Position numbers and translations under genes: made by a program. 64,000 nucleotides of DNA from Aristolochia californica (taxonomy: Eukaryota > Streptophyta > Magnoliopsida > Piperales > Aristolochiaceae): NCBI GenBank assembly GCA_029961685.1, contig JARWKL010000012.1, positions 9,207,955-9,271,954 on the forward strand. Reading direction: 5' to 3'. The first letter of the stretch is position 1, and each line of letters opens with the position of its first letter. The notes under the pieces are model-generated. The model saw only the letters and a program-made list of their open reading frames with translations, was not told the origin of the DNA and searched no databases. Shown here piece by piece: positions 11,560-25,375 of this stretch.

Positions 11560-14259
11560 GGATCCAAAGCTTTTAAAGAGAATAACATACGCTCATTAAA
11601 TTCTCTAGTGAACGTGCCGTGGGATATTTACCCGAGTCAAACAAGCCATTATTTTGCCCGTTTGCAAAATGCTGACCTAACAATCATTGATGAATTGTAA
11701 AGTGATTTATCATGTGTAACGGGCTGTATTTTTGTAAGAAATGACTTATAGATAGGGAGTCAACACTTAGTTAAAAATCCCGCGCCTCCCCCTTTTCTCG
11801 ATGATTGCAAAACACGAGATATAAAAACTAAGAAGAGCTTACAATCCCTAAAAATTACAGACACTCTTTAGAATTAACTCTTTCTAAATTCGTGCATTGT
11901 GCATCTCCATTTTAGATGTACACCTTTTTCTTAAATTAAAATTTTGAGTTTTCGCTCCTCCATCATACCATAAAAAAAAAAAAGGCAAATTGATAACAAC
12001 AAAATGAAAATTTTAGAGTTTATGTATGGTAAAAATAAAAAAAATAAAAAATGTATGGAAAGAAAATTTATTCACAAACCACAAATGAACACAAAAGTTT
12101 TGTTATCCAGGATTGGGAAATTCCACTAGTTCAACCCTAATAGCTTGGAATTTTACAAGAAAGAGATTTCGTCTACACGTGTTTTAAAAATGGATATGCA
12201 TGCTTGAAACATGTTCAAGATGCAAATGACCTATGGATCCAAAGCTTTTAATGAGAATAACAAATGCTCATTAAATTTTTAAGTGAACGTGCGGCGGGAT
12301 ATTTACCCGAGCCAAACAAGCCATTATTTTGCCCGTTTGCAAAAAAAAATTGACCTAACAATCATAGATGATTGTAAAGTGATTTTTCATTCGTAACGGG
12401 CAATATTATTGTAAGAAATGACTTACGGATTGGGAGTCAACACTCAATTAAAAATCCCTCGCCTCCCCCTTTTCCCAACGATTGCAAAACCTGAGAACTA
12501 AAAATTGAAAAGAGCTCACAATCCTTTAAAATCACAGACACTCATTGGAATTATATCTCTCTATATTTGTGCATTATTCATCTCCAGTTTAGATGTACAC
12601 TTTTTTCTTAAATCAAAAATTTGAGTTTTCGTTCTCCTTGCATGCCGTAAACAAAAAAAGGTAAATAGATCACTACAAAATATAAATTTTAGAGTTTATG
12701 TATGGAAAAAAAATTAAAACAATAAAAAATGTAAGTAATGAAAATTTATTCACACACCACAAATGAACACAAAATTTTTGTTATCTAAGTTTGGGAAATT
12801 CCACAAATTCAACCCTAATAGCATGAAATTTTAAGAGAAAGAGAATTCTTCTACACGTGTTTTAAAAAGGGATATGCATGCTTGAAACATGTTAAAGATG
12901 CAAATGACCTATAGATCCAAAGCTTTTAATGAGAATAACAAACACTCATTAAATTCTCTAGTGAACATGCGGCGGGATATTTACTCCAGTTAAACAAGCC
13001 ATTGTTTTGCCCGTTTGCAAAAAGCTGACCTAACAATCATAGATGATTGTAAGGTGATTTATCATGAGTAATGGGCTATATTTTTGTAAGAAATGACATC
13101 AGGATTGGAAGTCAACAGTCAGTTAAAAATACCCCACCTCCCCCTTTTCCCGACAATTGGAAAACCTGAGATATAAAAACTAAAAAGATCTTACAATCCC
13201 TAAAAAATACAAACACTCTTTGGAATTATCTATCCCTACATTTGTGCATTGAGCATCTCCATTTTAGATGTACACCTTTTTCTTAAATCAAAACATTGAG
13301 TTTTCGCTCTCCCTTCATCCCGTAAACCAAAAAAGGCAAATTGATCACAACAAAATGAAAATTTTAGAGTTTATGTGTGAAAAAAAATTAAAACAATAAC
13401 AAATGTAAGAATAGAAAATTTATTCACACACCACAAATGAACACAAAAGTTTTGTTTTCCAAGTTTGGGAAATTCCAGTAGTTCAACCCTAATTGCATGG
13501 AATTTTTCAAGAAAGAGATTTCTTCTACACGTGTTTTAATAATGGATATGTATGCTTGAAACATGTTAAAGATGCAAATGACCCATGGATCCAAAACTTT
13601 TAAAGTGAATAACAAACGCTCATTAAATTCTCAATGAACGTGCGGTGGGATATTTACCAGAGTCAAACAAGCCATTATTTTGCCCATTTACAAAATACTT
13701 ACCTAACAATCATAGATGATCGTAAAGTGATTTGTCATCTGTAACGGGCTAAATTTTTGAATGAAATGACTTACGGATTGGGAGTCAACACTCAGTTAAA
13801 AACACCCCGCCTCCCCATTTACCCGACGATTGCAAAACCTGAGATATAAAAACTAAAAAGAGCATAAATTCCTTAAACATTACTGACACTCTTTGGAATT
13901 ATCTCTCTCTACATTTGGGCACTGTGCGTCTCCATTTTAATTTTACACTTTTTTCTTAAATCAAAACTTTGAGTTTTCTCTCTCCCTTCATCCCGTAAAC
14001 AAAAAAAGGCAAATAGATCACAACAAATAGAAAATTTTAGAGTTTATGTATGGAAAAAATTTAAAACAATAACAAATGTAAGTAAAGAAAATTTATTCAC
14101 ACACAAAAAATTAACACAAAACTTTTGTTAACGAAGTTTGGGAAATTCCACTAATTAAACCCTAATAGCTTGGAATTTTACAAGAAAGAGATTTCTTTTA
14201 CACGTGTTTTAAAAATGGATATGCAAGCTTGAAACATGTTAAAGATGCAAATGACATAT
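11560..14259 (+). repeat. Tetramer HOR 5: A-B-C-D
   Basis: Anchors are A 11560, B 12235, C 12913 (AGATCC) and D 13587. The length is 2700 bp. The order is regular and no large rearrangement is seen. Confidence 0.88.
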
Positions 14260-15583
14260 GGATCCAAAGCTTTTAATGTGAATAACATACGCTCATTAAA
14301 TTCTCTAGTGAACATGCGGTGGGATATTTACCCGAGTCAAACAAGCCATTATTTTGCCCGTTTGCAAAAAGCTGACCAAACAATCATAGATGAATTGTAA
14401 AGTGATTTTTCATGTGTAACGGGCTATATTTTTGTAAGAAATGACTTATGCATAGGGAGTCAACACTTAGTTAAAAATCCCCTGCCTCCCCCTTTTCCCG
14501 ACAATTGCAAAACCTGAGATGTAAAAACTAAAAAGAGCTTACAATCCCTAAAAATTATAGACACTCTTTGGAATTATCTCTTTCTAAATTCGTGCGTTGT
14601 GCATCTCCATTTTAGATGTACACTTTTTTTTTAAATCAAAATTTTGAGTTTTCGCTCCCCCTGCATACCTTGAAAAAAAAAAGGCAAATTCATAACAACA
14701 AAATCAAAATTTTAGAGTTTATGTATGGAAAATATAAAAAAAATAAAAAATGTAAGACAAGAAAATTTATTCACAAACCAGAAATGAACACAAAAGATTT
14801 GTTAGCCAAGATTGGGAAATTCCACTAGTTCAACCCAAATAGCTTGGAATTTTTCAAGAAAGAGATTTCTTCTACACGTGTTTTAAAAATGGATATGCAT
14901 GCTTGAAACATGTTTAAGATGCAAATGACCTATGGATCCCAAGCTTTTAATGAGAATAACAAACGCTCTTTAAATTCTTAAGTGAACGTGCGGCGGGATA
15001 TTTTCCCGAGCCAAACAAGCCATTATTTTGCCCGTTTGCAAAAAACTGACCTAACAATCATAGATGATTGTAAATTGATTTTTCATTCATAACAGGAAGT
15101 ATTATTGTAAGAAATGACTTACGGATTGGGAGTCAACACTCAATTTAAAATCCCCCGCCTCCCCCTTTTCCCGACGATTGCTAAACCTGAGAACTAAAAA
15201 CTGAACAGAGCTCACAACCCTTAAAAATCACAGACACTCTTTGGAATTATATCTCTCTACATTTGAGCATTATGCATCTCCATTTTAGATGTACACTTTT
15301 TTCTTAAATCAAAACTTTGAGTTTTCGTTCTCCCTTCATGCCGTAAAAAAAAAAAGGTAAATAGGTCACAACAAAATGTAAATTTTTGAGTTTATGTAAG
15401 GATAAAAATTAAAACAATAACAAATATAAGTAATGAAAATTTATTCACACACCACAAATGAACACAAAATTTTTGTTATCCAAGTTTGGGAAATTCCACT
15501 AGTTCAACCCCAATAGCTTGAAATTTTACAAGAAAGAGAATTCTTCTACACGTGTTTTAAAAATGGATATGCATGCTTGAAAC

Positions 15584-15766
15584 ATGTTAAAGATGCAAAT
15601 GACCTATGGACCCAAAGCTTTTAATGAGAATAACAAATACTCATTAAATTCTCTAGTGAACGTGCGGCGGGATATTTACCCGAGTCAAACAAGCCATTAT
15701 TTTTCCCGTTTGCAAAAAGCTGACCTAACAATCATAGATGATTGTAATGTGATTTATCATGAGTAA
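15584..15766 (+). other. Recurrent 60-codon open frame (representative copy, probably not a gene)
   Basis: The frame starts at the ATG of AACATGTT and runs to the TAA of GAGTAACGGG or CGTAACGGG. It is open in many C and A' units. Examples are 10190-10372, 16265-16447, 22238-22420 and 28968-29150 on +, and 30181-30363, 33555-33737, 48378-48560 and 63689-63871 on -. D units stop at TCAATGA after 26 codons. Most left-arm B units stop at TCTTAA, and left-arm A units are frameshifted near the end. I recognise no domain, signal peptide or known family in the product. The identical length across copies follows from tandem copying. Fixed A'-versus-C differences all change amino acids, which argues against purifying selection. 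Confidence 0.3.
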
Positions 15767-15826
15767 CGGGCTATATTTTTGTAAGAAATGACATACGGAT
15801 TGGGAGTCAACAGCCAGTAAAAAATA

Positions 15827-15846
15827 CCCCCCCCCCCCCCCCCCCC
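15827..15846 (+). repeat. Homopolymer of 20 cytosines
   Basis: In the C unit anchored at 15608 the usual ACCCCGCCTCCCCC tract is replaced by 20 consecutive C bases. This is the only such run in the window. Expansion by slippage after loss of the interrupting G and T is the likely origin. A sequencing or assembly error in a homopolymer is an alternative. Confidence 0.9.
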
Positions 15847-17635
15847 TTTCCTCAACAATTGCAAAACCTGAGAAATAAAAACTAAAAAGATCTTACAATC
15901 CCTAAAAATTACAAAAACTCTTTGGAATTATCTCTCCCTACATTTGTGGATTGTGCATCTCTATTTTAGTTGTATACATTTTTTTTAAATCAAAACTTTG
16001 ACTTTTCGCCCTCCCTTCATCTCGTAAACAAAAAAAGGCAAATTGATCACAACAAAATGAAAATTTTAGAGTTTATGTATGGAAAAAAATTAAAACAATA
16101 ACAAAAGTAAGTAATGAAAATTTATTCACACACCACAAATGAACACAAAATTTTTGTTATCCAAGTTTGGGAAATTCCACTAGTTCAACCATAATAGTTT
16201 GAAATTTTACAAGAAAGAGAATTCTTCTACACGTGTTTTAAAAAAAGATATGCATGCTTGAAACATGTTAAATATGCAAATGGCCTATGTATCCAAAGCT
16301 TTTAATAAGAATAACAAACACTCATTAAATTCTCTAGTGAACGTGCGGCGGGATATTTACCCGAGTGAAACAAGCCATTATTTTGTCTGCTTGCAAAAAG
16401 CTGACCTAACAATCATAGATGATTGTAATGTGATTTATCATGAGTAACGGGCTATATTTTTGTAAGAAATGACATACGGATTGGGAGTCAACAGTCAGTT
16501 AAAAACACGCCGCCTCCCCTTTTTCCCGACGATAGCAAAACCTGAGATATAAAAACTAAAAATATCTTACAATCCCTAAAAAATACAAACACTCTTTGGA
16601 ATTATCTATCCCTATATTTGTGCATTGTGCATCTAAATTTTAGATGTACACTTTTATCTTAAATCAAAACTTTGAGTTTTCGCTCTCCCTTCATCCCGTA
16701 AACAAAAAAAGGCAAATAGATCACGACAAAATGAAAATTTTAGAGTTTATGTGTGAAAAAAAATTAAAACAATAACAAATGTAAGTATAGAAAATTTATT
16801 CACACACCACAAATGAAGACAAAAGTTTTGTTTTCCAAGTTTGGGAAATTCCACTAGTTCAACCCTAATTGCATGGAATTTTACGAGAAAAAGATTTCTT
16901 CTACACGTGTCTTAAAAATGGATTTGCATGCTTCAAACATGTTAAAGATGCAAATGACATTTGGATCCAAAGCTTTTAAAGAGAATAACAAACGCTCATT
17001 AAATTCTCAATGAACGTGCGGTGGGATATTTACCAGAGTCAAACAAGCCATTATTTTGCCCGTTTACAAAAAGCTTACCTAACAATCATAGATGATTGTA
17101 AAGTGATTTATCATCCGTAATGGGCTATATTTTTGTAAGAAATGACTTACGGATTGGGAGTCAATAGTCAGTTAAAAACACCCCGCCTCCACCTTTACCC
17201 GACAATTGACAAACCTGAGATATAAAAACTAAAAAGAGCTTAAATTCCCTAAAAATTACAGACACTCTATGGAATTATCTCTCTCTACATTTGTGCCCTG
17301 TGCGTCTCCATTTTAAATGTTCACATTTTTCTTAAATCAAAACTTTGAGTTTTCTCTCTCCCTTTATCCCGTAAACAAAAGAAGGGAAATAGATCACAGC
17401 AAATTGAAAATTTTAGAGTTTATGTATGGAAAACATTTAAAACATTAACAAATGTAAGTAAATAAAATTTATTCAAACACCAAAAATTAACACAAAACTT
17501 TTGTTATCCAAGTTTGGGAAATTCCACTAGTTCAACCCTAATCGCTTGGAATTTTAAGAGAAAGAGATCTCTTCTACACGTGTTTTAAAAATGGATATGC
17601 AAGCTTGAAACATGTTAAAGATGCAAATGACATAT

Positions 17636-18312
17636 GGATCCAAAGCTTTTAAAGAGAATAACATACGCTCATTAAATTCTCTAGTGAATGTGCAGTGGGA
17701 TATTTACCCGAGTCAAACAAGCCATTATTTTGCCCGTTTGCAAAAAGCTGACCTAACAATCATAGATGAATTTTAAAGTGATATATCATGTGTAATGGGC
17801 TATATTTATTTAAGAAATGACTTATGGATAGGGAGTCAACACTCAGTTAAAAATCCCCCGCCTACCCCTTTTCCCGACGATTGCAAAACCTGAGATATCA
17901 AAACTAAAAAGAGCTTACAATCCCAAAAAATTATAGACACTCTTTGGAATTATCTCTTTCTAAATTTGTGGATTGTGCATCTCCATTTTACATGTACACT
18001 TTTTTCTGAAATCAAAATTTTGAGTTTTCGTTCCCTCTTCATACCGTAAAAAAAAAAAAAAAAAGGCAAATTGATAACAACAAAATGAAAATTTTAGAGT
18101 TTATGTATGGAAAAAATTAAAAAAAAAAATATCAGGAAATAAAATTTATTCACAAACCACAAATGAACAAAAAAGTTTTGTTATCCAAGATTGGGAAATT
18201 CCACTAGTTCAACCCTAATTGCTTAGAATTTTACCAGCGAGAGATTTCTTCTACACGTGTTTTAAAAAAGGATATGCATGCTTGAAACATGTTAAAGATG
18301 CAAATGTCCTAT
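17636..18312 (+). repeat. Single A unit at the tetramer/pentamer boundary
   Basis: This A unit follows the last regular D. It carries ACATACGCTC and GATGAATTTTAAAG. It is the last unit in tetramer order before the order changes to C-B-D-A-D. It includes a 17-base A run at 18048-18064. Confidence 0.8.
18048..18064 (+). repeat. A17 homopolymer
   Basis: This is an expanded form of the short A run that follows CCGTAAA in every unit. It lies in the tail of the A unit anchored at 17636. Confidence 0.9.
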
Positions 18313-21300
18313 GGATCCAAAGCTTTTAATGAGAATAACAAACGCTCATTTAATTCTTAAGTGAACGAGCGGCGGGATATTTACCCGAGCCAAACAAGCC
18401 ATTATTTTGCCTGTTTGTAAAAAGCTGACCTAAGAATCATAGGTGATTGTAATGTTATTTATCATGATTAACGGGCTATATTTTTGTAAGAAATGACATA
18501 CAGATTGGGAGTCAACAGTCAGTTAAAAATACACCGCCTACCCATTTTCCCGACGATTGCAAAACCCGAGATATAAAAACTTAAAAGATCTAACAATCCC
18601 TAAAAATTACAAACACTCTTTGGAATTATCTCTCCCTACATTTGTGCTTTGTGCATCTCCATTTTATATGTAGACTTTTTTCTTAAATCAAAATTTTGAG
18701 TTTTCGCTCCCCCTTCATACCGTAAAGAAAAAAAAAAGGCAAATTGATAACAACAAAATTAAAATTTTAGAGTTTATGCATGGAAAAAATTAAAAAAAAT
18801 ATAAAATGTAAGTAAAGAAAATTTATTCACAAACCACAAATGAACACAAAAGTTTTGTTATCCAAGATTGGGAAATTCCACTAGTTCAACCCTAATAGCT
18901 TGGAATTTTACAAGAAAGAGATTTCTTCTATACGTGTTTTAAAAATGGATATGCATGTTTGAAACATGTTAAAGATGCAAATGACCTATGGATCCAAGGC
19001 TTTTAATGAGAATAAGAAATGCTCATTAAATTCTGAAGTGAACGTGCGGCGGGATATTTACCCGAGCAGAACAAGCCATTATTTTGCCCGTTTGCAAAAA
19101 GTTGACCTAACAATCATAGATGATTGTAAACTGATTTTTCATTCGTAACGGGCAATATTATTGTAAGAAATGACATACGGATTGGGAGTAACCACTCAAT
19201 TAAAGATTCCCCGCCTCCCCCTTTTCCCGACGATTGCAAAACCTGAGAACTAAAAACTGAAAAGAGCTCACAATCCTTAAAAATCACAGACACTCTTTGG
19301 AATAACATCTCTCTACATTTGTGCATTATGCATCTCCATTTTAGATGTACATTTTTTTCTTAAATCAAAACTTTTAGTTTTCATTCTCCCTTCATGCCGA
19401 AAACAAAAAAAGGTAAATAGATCACAACAAAATGTATATTTTAGAGTTTATGTAAGGAAAAAAATTAAAACAATAACAAATGTAAGTAATGAAAATTTAT
19501 TCACACACCACAATTGAACACAAAAGTTTTGTTTTCCATGTTTGGGAAATTCCACTAGTTCAACCCTAATTGCATGGAATTTTACAAGAAAGAGATTTCT
19601 TCTACACGTGTTTTAAAAATGAATATGCATGCTTGAAACATGTTAAAGATGCAAATGACCTATGGATCGAAAGCTATTAAAGAGAATAACAAACGCTCAT
19701 TAAATTCTCAATGAACGTGAGGTGGGATATTTACCAGAGTTAAACAAGCCATTATTTTGCCTGTTTACAAAAAGTTTACCTAACAATCATAGATGATTGT
19801 AAAGTGATTTATCATCCGTAACAGGCTGTATTTTTGTAAGAAATGACTAACGGATAGGCAGTCAACACTCATTGAAAAACACCCCGCCTCCCCCGTTACC
19901 CAACGATTGCAAAACCTGAGATATAAAAACTAAAAAGAGCTTAAATTTCATAAAATTTACAGACACTCTTTGGAATTATCTCTCTCCACATTTGTGCACT
20001 GTGTGTCTCCATTTTAAATGTACACTTTTTTCTTAAATTAAAACTTTGAGTTTTCTCTCTCCCTTCATCCCGTAAAAAAAAAAGGCAAATAAATCACAAC
20101 AAATTGAAAATTTTAGAGTTTATGTATGGAAAAAATTTAAAACAGTAACAAATGGAAGTAAAGAAAATTTATTCACACACCAAAAATTAACACAAAACTT
20201 TTGTTATCCAAGTTTGGGAAATTCCACTAGTTCAACCCTAATAGCTTGGAATTTTACAAGAAAGAGATTTCTTCTACACGTGTTTTAAAAATGGATATGC
20301 AAGCTTTAAACATGTTAAAGATGCAAATGACCTATGGATCCAAAGCTTTTAATGAGAATAACATACGCTCATTAAATTCTTTAGTGAACGTGCGGTGGGA
20401 TATTTACCCGAGTCAAACAAGCCATTATTTTGCCCGTTTGCAAAAAGCTGACCTAACAATGATAGATGATTTTAAAGTGATTTTTCATTCGTAATGGGAA
20501 ATATTATTGTAAGAAATGACTTACGGATTGGGAGTCAACACTCAATTAAAAATCCCCCGCCTCCCGCTTTTCCCGACGATTGCAAAACCTGAGAACTAAA
20601 AACTGAAAAGAGCTCACAATCCTTAAAAATCACAGACACTCTTTGGATAACATCTCTCTACATTGTGCATTATGCTTCTCCATTTTAGATGTACATTTAT
20701 TTCTTAAATCAAAACTTTTAGTTTTCGTTCTCCCTTCATACCGAGAACAAAAAAAGGTAAATAGATCACAACAAAATGTAAATTTTAGAGTTTATGTATG
20801 GAAAAAAATTAAAACAATAACAAATGTAAGTAATGAAACATTATTCACACACCACAAATGAACACAAAAATTTTGTTTTCCATGTTTGGGAAATTCCACT
20901 AGTTCAACCCTAATTGCATGGAATTTTACAAGAAAGAGATTTCTTCTACACGTGTTTTAAAAATGGATATGCATGCTTGAAACATGTTAAAGATGCAAAT
21001 AGCCTATGGATCGAAAGCTTTTAAAGAGAATAACAAACGCTCATTAAATTCTCAATGAACGTGCGGTGGGATATTTACCAGAGTTAAACAAGCCATTATT
21101 TTGCCCGTTTACAAAAAGCTTACCTAACAATCATAGATGATTGTAAAGTGATTTATCATCCGTAACGGGCTATATTTTTGTAAGAAATGACTTACAGATT
21201 GGCAGTCAACACTACAGATACTCTTTGGAATTATCACCCACTACATTTGTGGACTGTGCGTCTCCATTTTAAATGTACACTTTCTTCTTAAATCGACACT

Positions 21301-21574
21301 TTGATTTTTCGTTCTCCCTTCATGTCGTAAACAAAAAAAGGTAAATAAATCATAACAAAATATAAATTTTAGAGTTTATGTATGGAAAAAAATTAAAACA
21401 GTAACAAATGTAAGTAGTGAAAATTTATTCACACACCACAAATGAACACAAAATTTTTGTTATCACTAGTTCAACCCTAATAGCTTGAAATTTTACAAGA
21501 AAGAGAATTCTTCTACATGTGTTTTTGAAACGGATATGCATGCTTGAAACATGTTAAAGATGAAAATGACCTAT
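18313..21574 (+). repeat. Pentamer HOR P1: C-B-D-A'-D
   Basis: Anchors are 18313 (starts B-like and becomes C-like), B 18990, D 19664, A' 20336 and D 21008. The length is 3262 bp, about 107 bp short because the last D has two deletions near 21213 and 21464. Both D anchors read GGATCG. The last D shares ATTATCACCC and TGTGGACTGTGCG with the last D of P2, supporting homology of the fifth position. Confidence 0.72.
21208..21218 (+). other. ~89-bp deletion removing the C-rich tract
   Basis: GTCAACACT is joined directly to ACAGATACTC in the D unit anchored at 21008. The C-rich tract and the following TGCAAAACCTGAGA segment are missing. A second loss of about 17 bp lies near 21464, where TTATCACTAGTTC lacks CAAGTTTGGGAAATTCC. 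Confidence 0.85.
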
Positions 21575-24500
21575 GGATCCAAAGCTTTTAATGAGAATAA
21601 CAAACACTCATTAAATTCTGAAGTGAACGTGCGGTGGGATATTTACCTCAGTCAAACAAGCCATTATTTTGCCCGTTTGTAAAAAGCTGACCTAACAATC
21701 ATAGATGATTGTAATGTGATTTATCATGAGTAACGGGCTATATTTTTGTAAGAAATGACATACAGATTGGGTGTCAACAGTCAGTTAAAAATACACCGCC
21801 TCCCCATTTTCCCGACGATTGCAAAACCTGAGATATAAAAACTAAAAAGATCTAACAATCCCTAAAAATTACGAACACTCTTTGGAATTATCTCTCCCAA
21901 CATTTGTGCATTGTGGGTCTCCAATTTAGATGTACACTTTTTTCTTAAATCAAAATTTTGAGTTTTCGCTCCACCTTCATGCCGTAAAAAAAAAAAAAAA
22001 AAAAAAAAGAAGCAAATTTTTAACTACAAAATTAAAATTTTAGAGTTTAAGAATGGAAAAAATAAAAAAAATAAAAAATTTAATTAATGAAAATTTATTC
22101 GCAAACAAGAAATGAACACAAAAGTTTTGTTGTCCAAGATTGGGAAATTCCACTAGTTCAACCCTAATACCTAGGAATTTTACAAGAAAGAGATTTCTTC
22201 TACACGTGTTTTAAAAATGGATATGCATGCTTGAAACATGTTAAAGATGCAAAAGACCAATGGATCCAAACCTTTTAATGAGAATAACAAACGCTCATTA
22301 AATTCATTAGTGAACGTGCGGCGGGATATTTACCTGAGCCAAACAAGCCATTATTTTGCCCGTTTGCAAAAAGCTGACCTAACAATCATAGATGATTGTA
22401 ACGTGATTTTTCATTCGTAACGGGCAATATTATTGTAAGAAATGACTAACGGATTGGGAGAAAAAACTCAATTAAAAATCCCCCGCCTCCCCTTTTTCCC
22501 GACGATTGCAAAACCAGAGAACTAAAAATTGAAAAGAGCTCACAATCCTTAAAAATCACAGACACTCTTTGGAATTATCTCTCTCTACATTTTTGCATTA
22601 TGCATCCCCATTTTAGATGTACACTTTTTTCTTAAATCAAAACTTTGAGTTTTCGTTCTCCCTTCATGCTGTAAACAAAAAAAGGTAAATAGATCACAAC
22701 AAAATGTAAATTTTAGAGTTTATGTATGAAAAAAAAACAATAACAAATGTAAGTAATGAAAATTCATTCACACAACACAAATGAACACAAAATTTTTGTT
22801 ATCCAAGATTGGGAAATTCCACTAGTTCAACCCTAATAGCTTGGAATTTTTCAAGAAAGAGATTTCTTCTACACGTGTTTTAAAAATGGATATGCATGCT
22901 TGAAACATGTTAAAGATGCAAATGACCTATGGATCCAAAGCTTTTAAAGAGAATAACAAACGCTCATTAAATTCTCAATGAACGTGCGGTGGGATATTTA
23001 CCAGAGTCAAACAAGCCATTATTTTGCCCGTTTACAAAAAGCTTACCTAACAATCATAGATGATTGTAAAGTGATTTATCATCCATAATAGGCTATATTT
23101 TAGTAAGAAATGACTTATGGATTGGCAGTCAACACTCAGTTAAAAACACCCCGCCTCCCCCTTTACGTCAGGAATGCAAAACCTGAGATATAAAAACTAA
23201 ACAGAGCTTAAATTCCCTAAAATTTACAGACACTCTTTGGAATTATCTCTTTCTACATTTGTGCACTGTGCGTCTCCATTTTAAATGTACACTTTTTTCT
23301 TAAATCAAAACTTTGAGTTTTCTCTCTCCGTTCATCCCGTAAAAAAAAAAAGGCAAATAGATCACAGCAAATTGAAAATTTTAGAGTTTATGTATGGAAA
23401 AAATTTAAATCAGTAACAAATGGAAGTAAAGAAAATTTATTCACACACCAAAAATTAACACAAAACTTTTGTTATCCAAGTTTGGGAAATTCCACTAGTT
23501 CAACCCTAGTGGCTTGGAATTTTACAAGAAAGAGATTTCTTCTACACGTGTTTTAAAAATGGATATGCAAGCTTGAAACATGTTAAAGATGCAAATGACC
23601 TATGGATCCAAAGCTTTTAAAGAGAATAACATACGCTCATTAAATTCTCTAGTGAATGTGCGGTGGGGTATTTACCCGAGTCAAACATGCCATTATTTTG
23701 CCCGTTTGCAAAAAGCTGACCTAACAATCATAGATGAATTGTAAAGTGATTTATCATGTGTAACGGGCTATATTTTTGTAAGAAATCAATTATGGATAGG
23801 GAGTCAACACTCAATTAAAAATCCCCCGCCCCCCCCGTTTCCTGACGATTGGAAAACCTGACATATAAAAACTAAAAAGAGCTAACAATCCCTAAAAATT
23901 ACAGACACTCTTTGGAATTATCTCTTTATAAATTCGTGCGCTGTGCATCTCCATATTAGATGCACACTTTTTTCTTAAATCAAAATTTTGAGTTTTCGCT
24001 CGCCCTTCGTACCGTAAAAAAAAAGGCAAATTGATAACAACAAAATGAAAATTTTGGAGTTTAAGTATGGAAAAAATTTAAAAAAATAAAAAATGAAAGT
24101 AAAGAAAATTTATTCACAAACCACAAATGAACACAAAAGTTTTGTTATCCAAGATTGGAAAATTCCACTAGTTCAACGCTAATAGCTTGGAATTTTACAA
24201 GAAAGAGATTTCTTCTACACGTGTTTTAAAAGTGGATATGCATGCTTAAAACATGTTAAAGATGCAAATGACCTATGGATCCAAAGCTTTTAATGAGAAT
24301 AACAAACGCTCATTAAATTCTCAATGAACGTGCGGTGGGATATTTACCAGAGTCAAACAAGTCATTATTTTGCCCGTTTACAAAAAGCTTACCTAACAAT
24401 CATAGATGATTGTAAAGTGATTTATCATCCGTAACGGGCTATATTTTTGTAAGAAATGACTTATGGATTGGGAGTCAACAGTCAGTTAAGAACACCCCGC

Positions 24501-24946
24501 CTCCCCCTTTACCCGACGATTGCAAAACCTGAGATATAAAAACTAAAAAGAGCTTAAATTTCCTAAAAATTATACACACTTTGGAATTATCACCCTCTAC
24601 ATTTGTGGACTGTGCGTCTCCATTTTTAATGTACACTTTTTTCTTAAATCAACACTTTGAGTTTTCGTTCTCCCATCATGCCGTATACAAAATATGGTAA
24701 AAAAATCACAACAAAATATAAATTTTAGAGTTGATGTATGGAAAAAAATTAAAACAATAACAAATGTAAGTAGTGAAAATTTATTCACACACCACAAATG
24801 AACACAAAATTTTTTTTATCCAAGTTTGGGAAATTCCACTAGTTCAACCCTAATAGCTTAAAATTTACAAGAAAGAGAATTCTTCTACACGTGTTTTAGA
24901 AATGGATATGCATGCTTGAAACATGTTAAAGATGAAAATGACCTAT
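21575..24946 (+). repeat. Pentamer HOR P2: C-B-D-A-D
   Basis: Anchors are C 21575, B 22262, D 22931, A 23604 and D 24277. The length is 3372 bp, five units. Unlike P1 and P3, the A unit here is a full A (GATGAATTGTAAAG, CATGTGTAACGGG). The C tail carries the marker AATACACCGCCTCCCC, also seen in the C tails of P1 and P3. Confidence 0.72.
21986..22008 (+). repeat. A23 homopolymer
   Basis: This is the longest A run in the window, at the same unit position as the other A runs. It accounts for the largest unit spacing (687 bp, anchors 21575 to 22262). Confidence 0.9.
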
Positions 24947-25358
24947 GGATCCAAAGCTTTTAATGAGAATAACAAACACTCATTAAATTTTGAAGTGAAT
25001 GTGCGGCGGGATATTTACCCGAGTCAAACAAGCCATTATTTTGCCCCGTTTGCAAAAAGCTGACCTAACATTCTTAGATGATTGTAATGTGATTTATCAT
25101 GAGTAACGGGCTATATTTTTGTAAGAAATGACATAAAGATTGGGAGTCAACAGTCAGTTAAAAATACACCGCCTCCCCATTTTCCCGACGATCGCAAAAC
25201 CTGAGATATAAAAACTAAAAAGATCTAACAATCCCTAAAAATTACAAACACTCTTTGGAATTATCTCTCCCTACATTTGTGCATTGTGCATCTCCATTTT
25301 AGATGTAGACTTTTTTCTTAAATCAAAATTTTGAGTTTTCGCTCCCCCTTCATACCGT

Positions 25359-25375
25359 AAAAAAAAAAAAAAAAA
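25359..25375 (+). repeat. A17 homopolymer
   Basis: This is an expanded A run after CATACCGT in the tail of the C unit anchored at 24947. Confidence 0.9.

Larger units (their letters stand above)
14260..17635 (+). repeat. Tetramer HOR 6 with extra C: A-B-C-C-D
   Basis: Anchors are A 14260, B 14934, C 15608 (GGACCC), C 16289 (GTATCC) and D 16963. The second C brings the block to 3376 bp. The first C contains the run of 20 cytosines at 15827-15846, where its C-rich tract should be. Confidence 0.87.
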
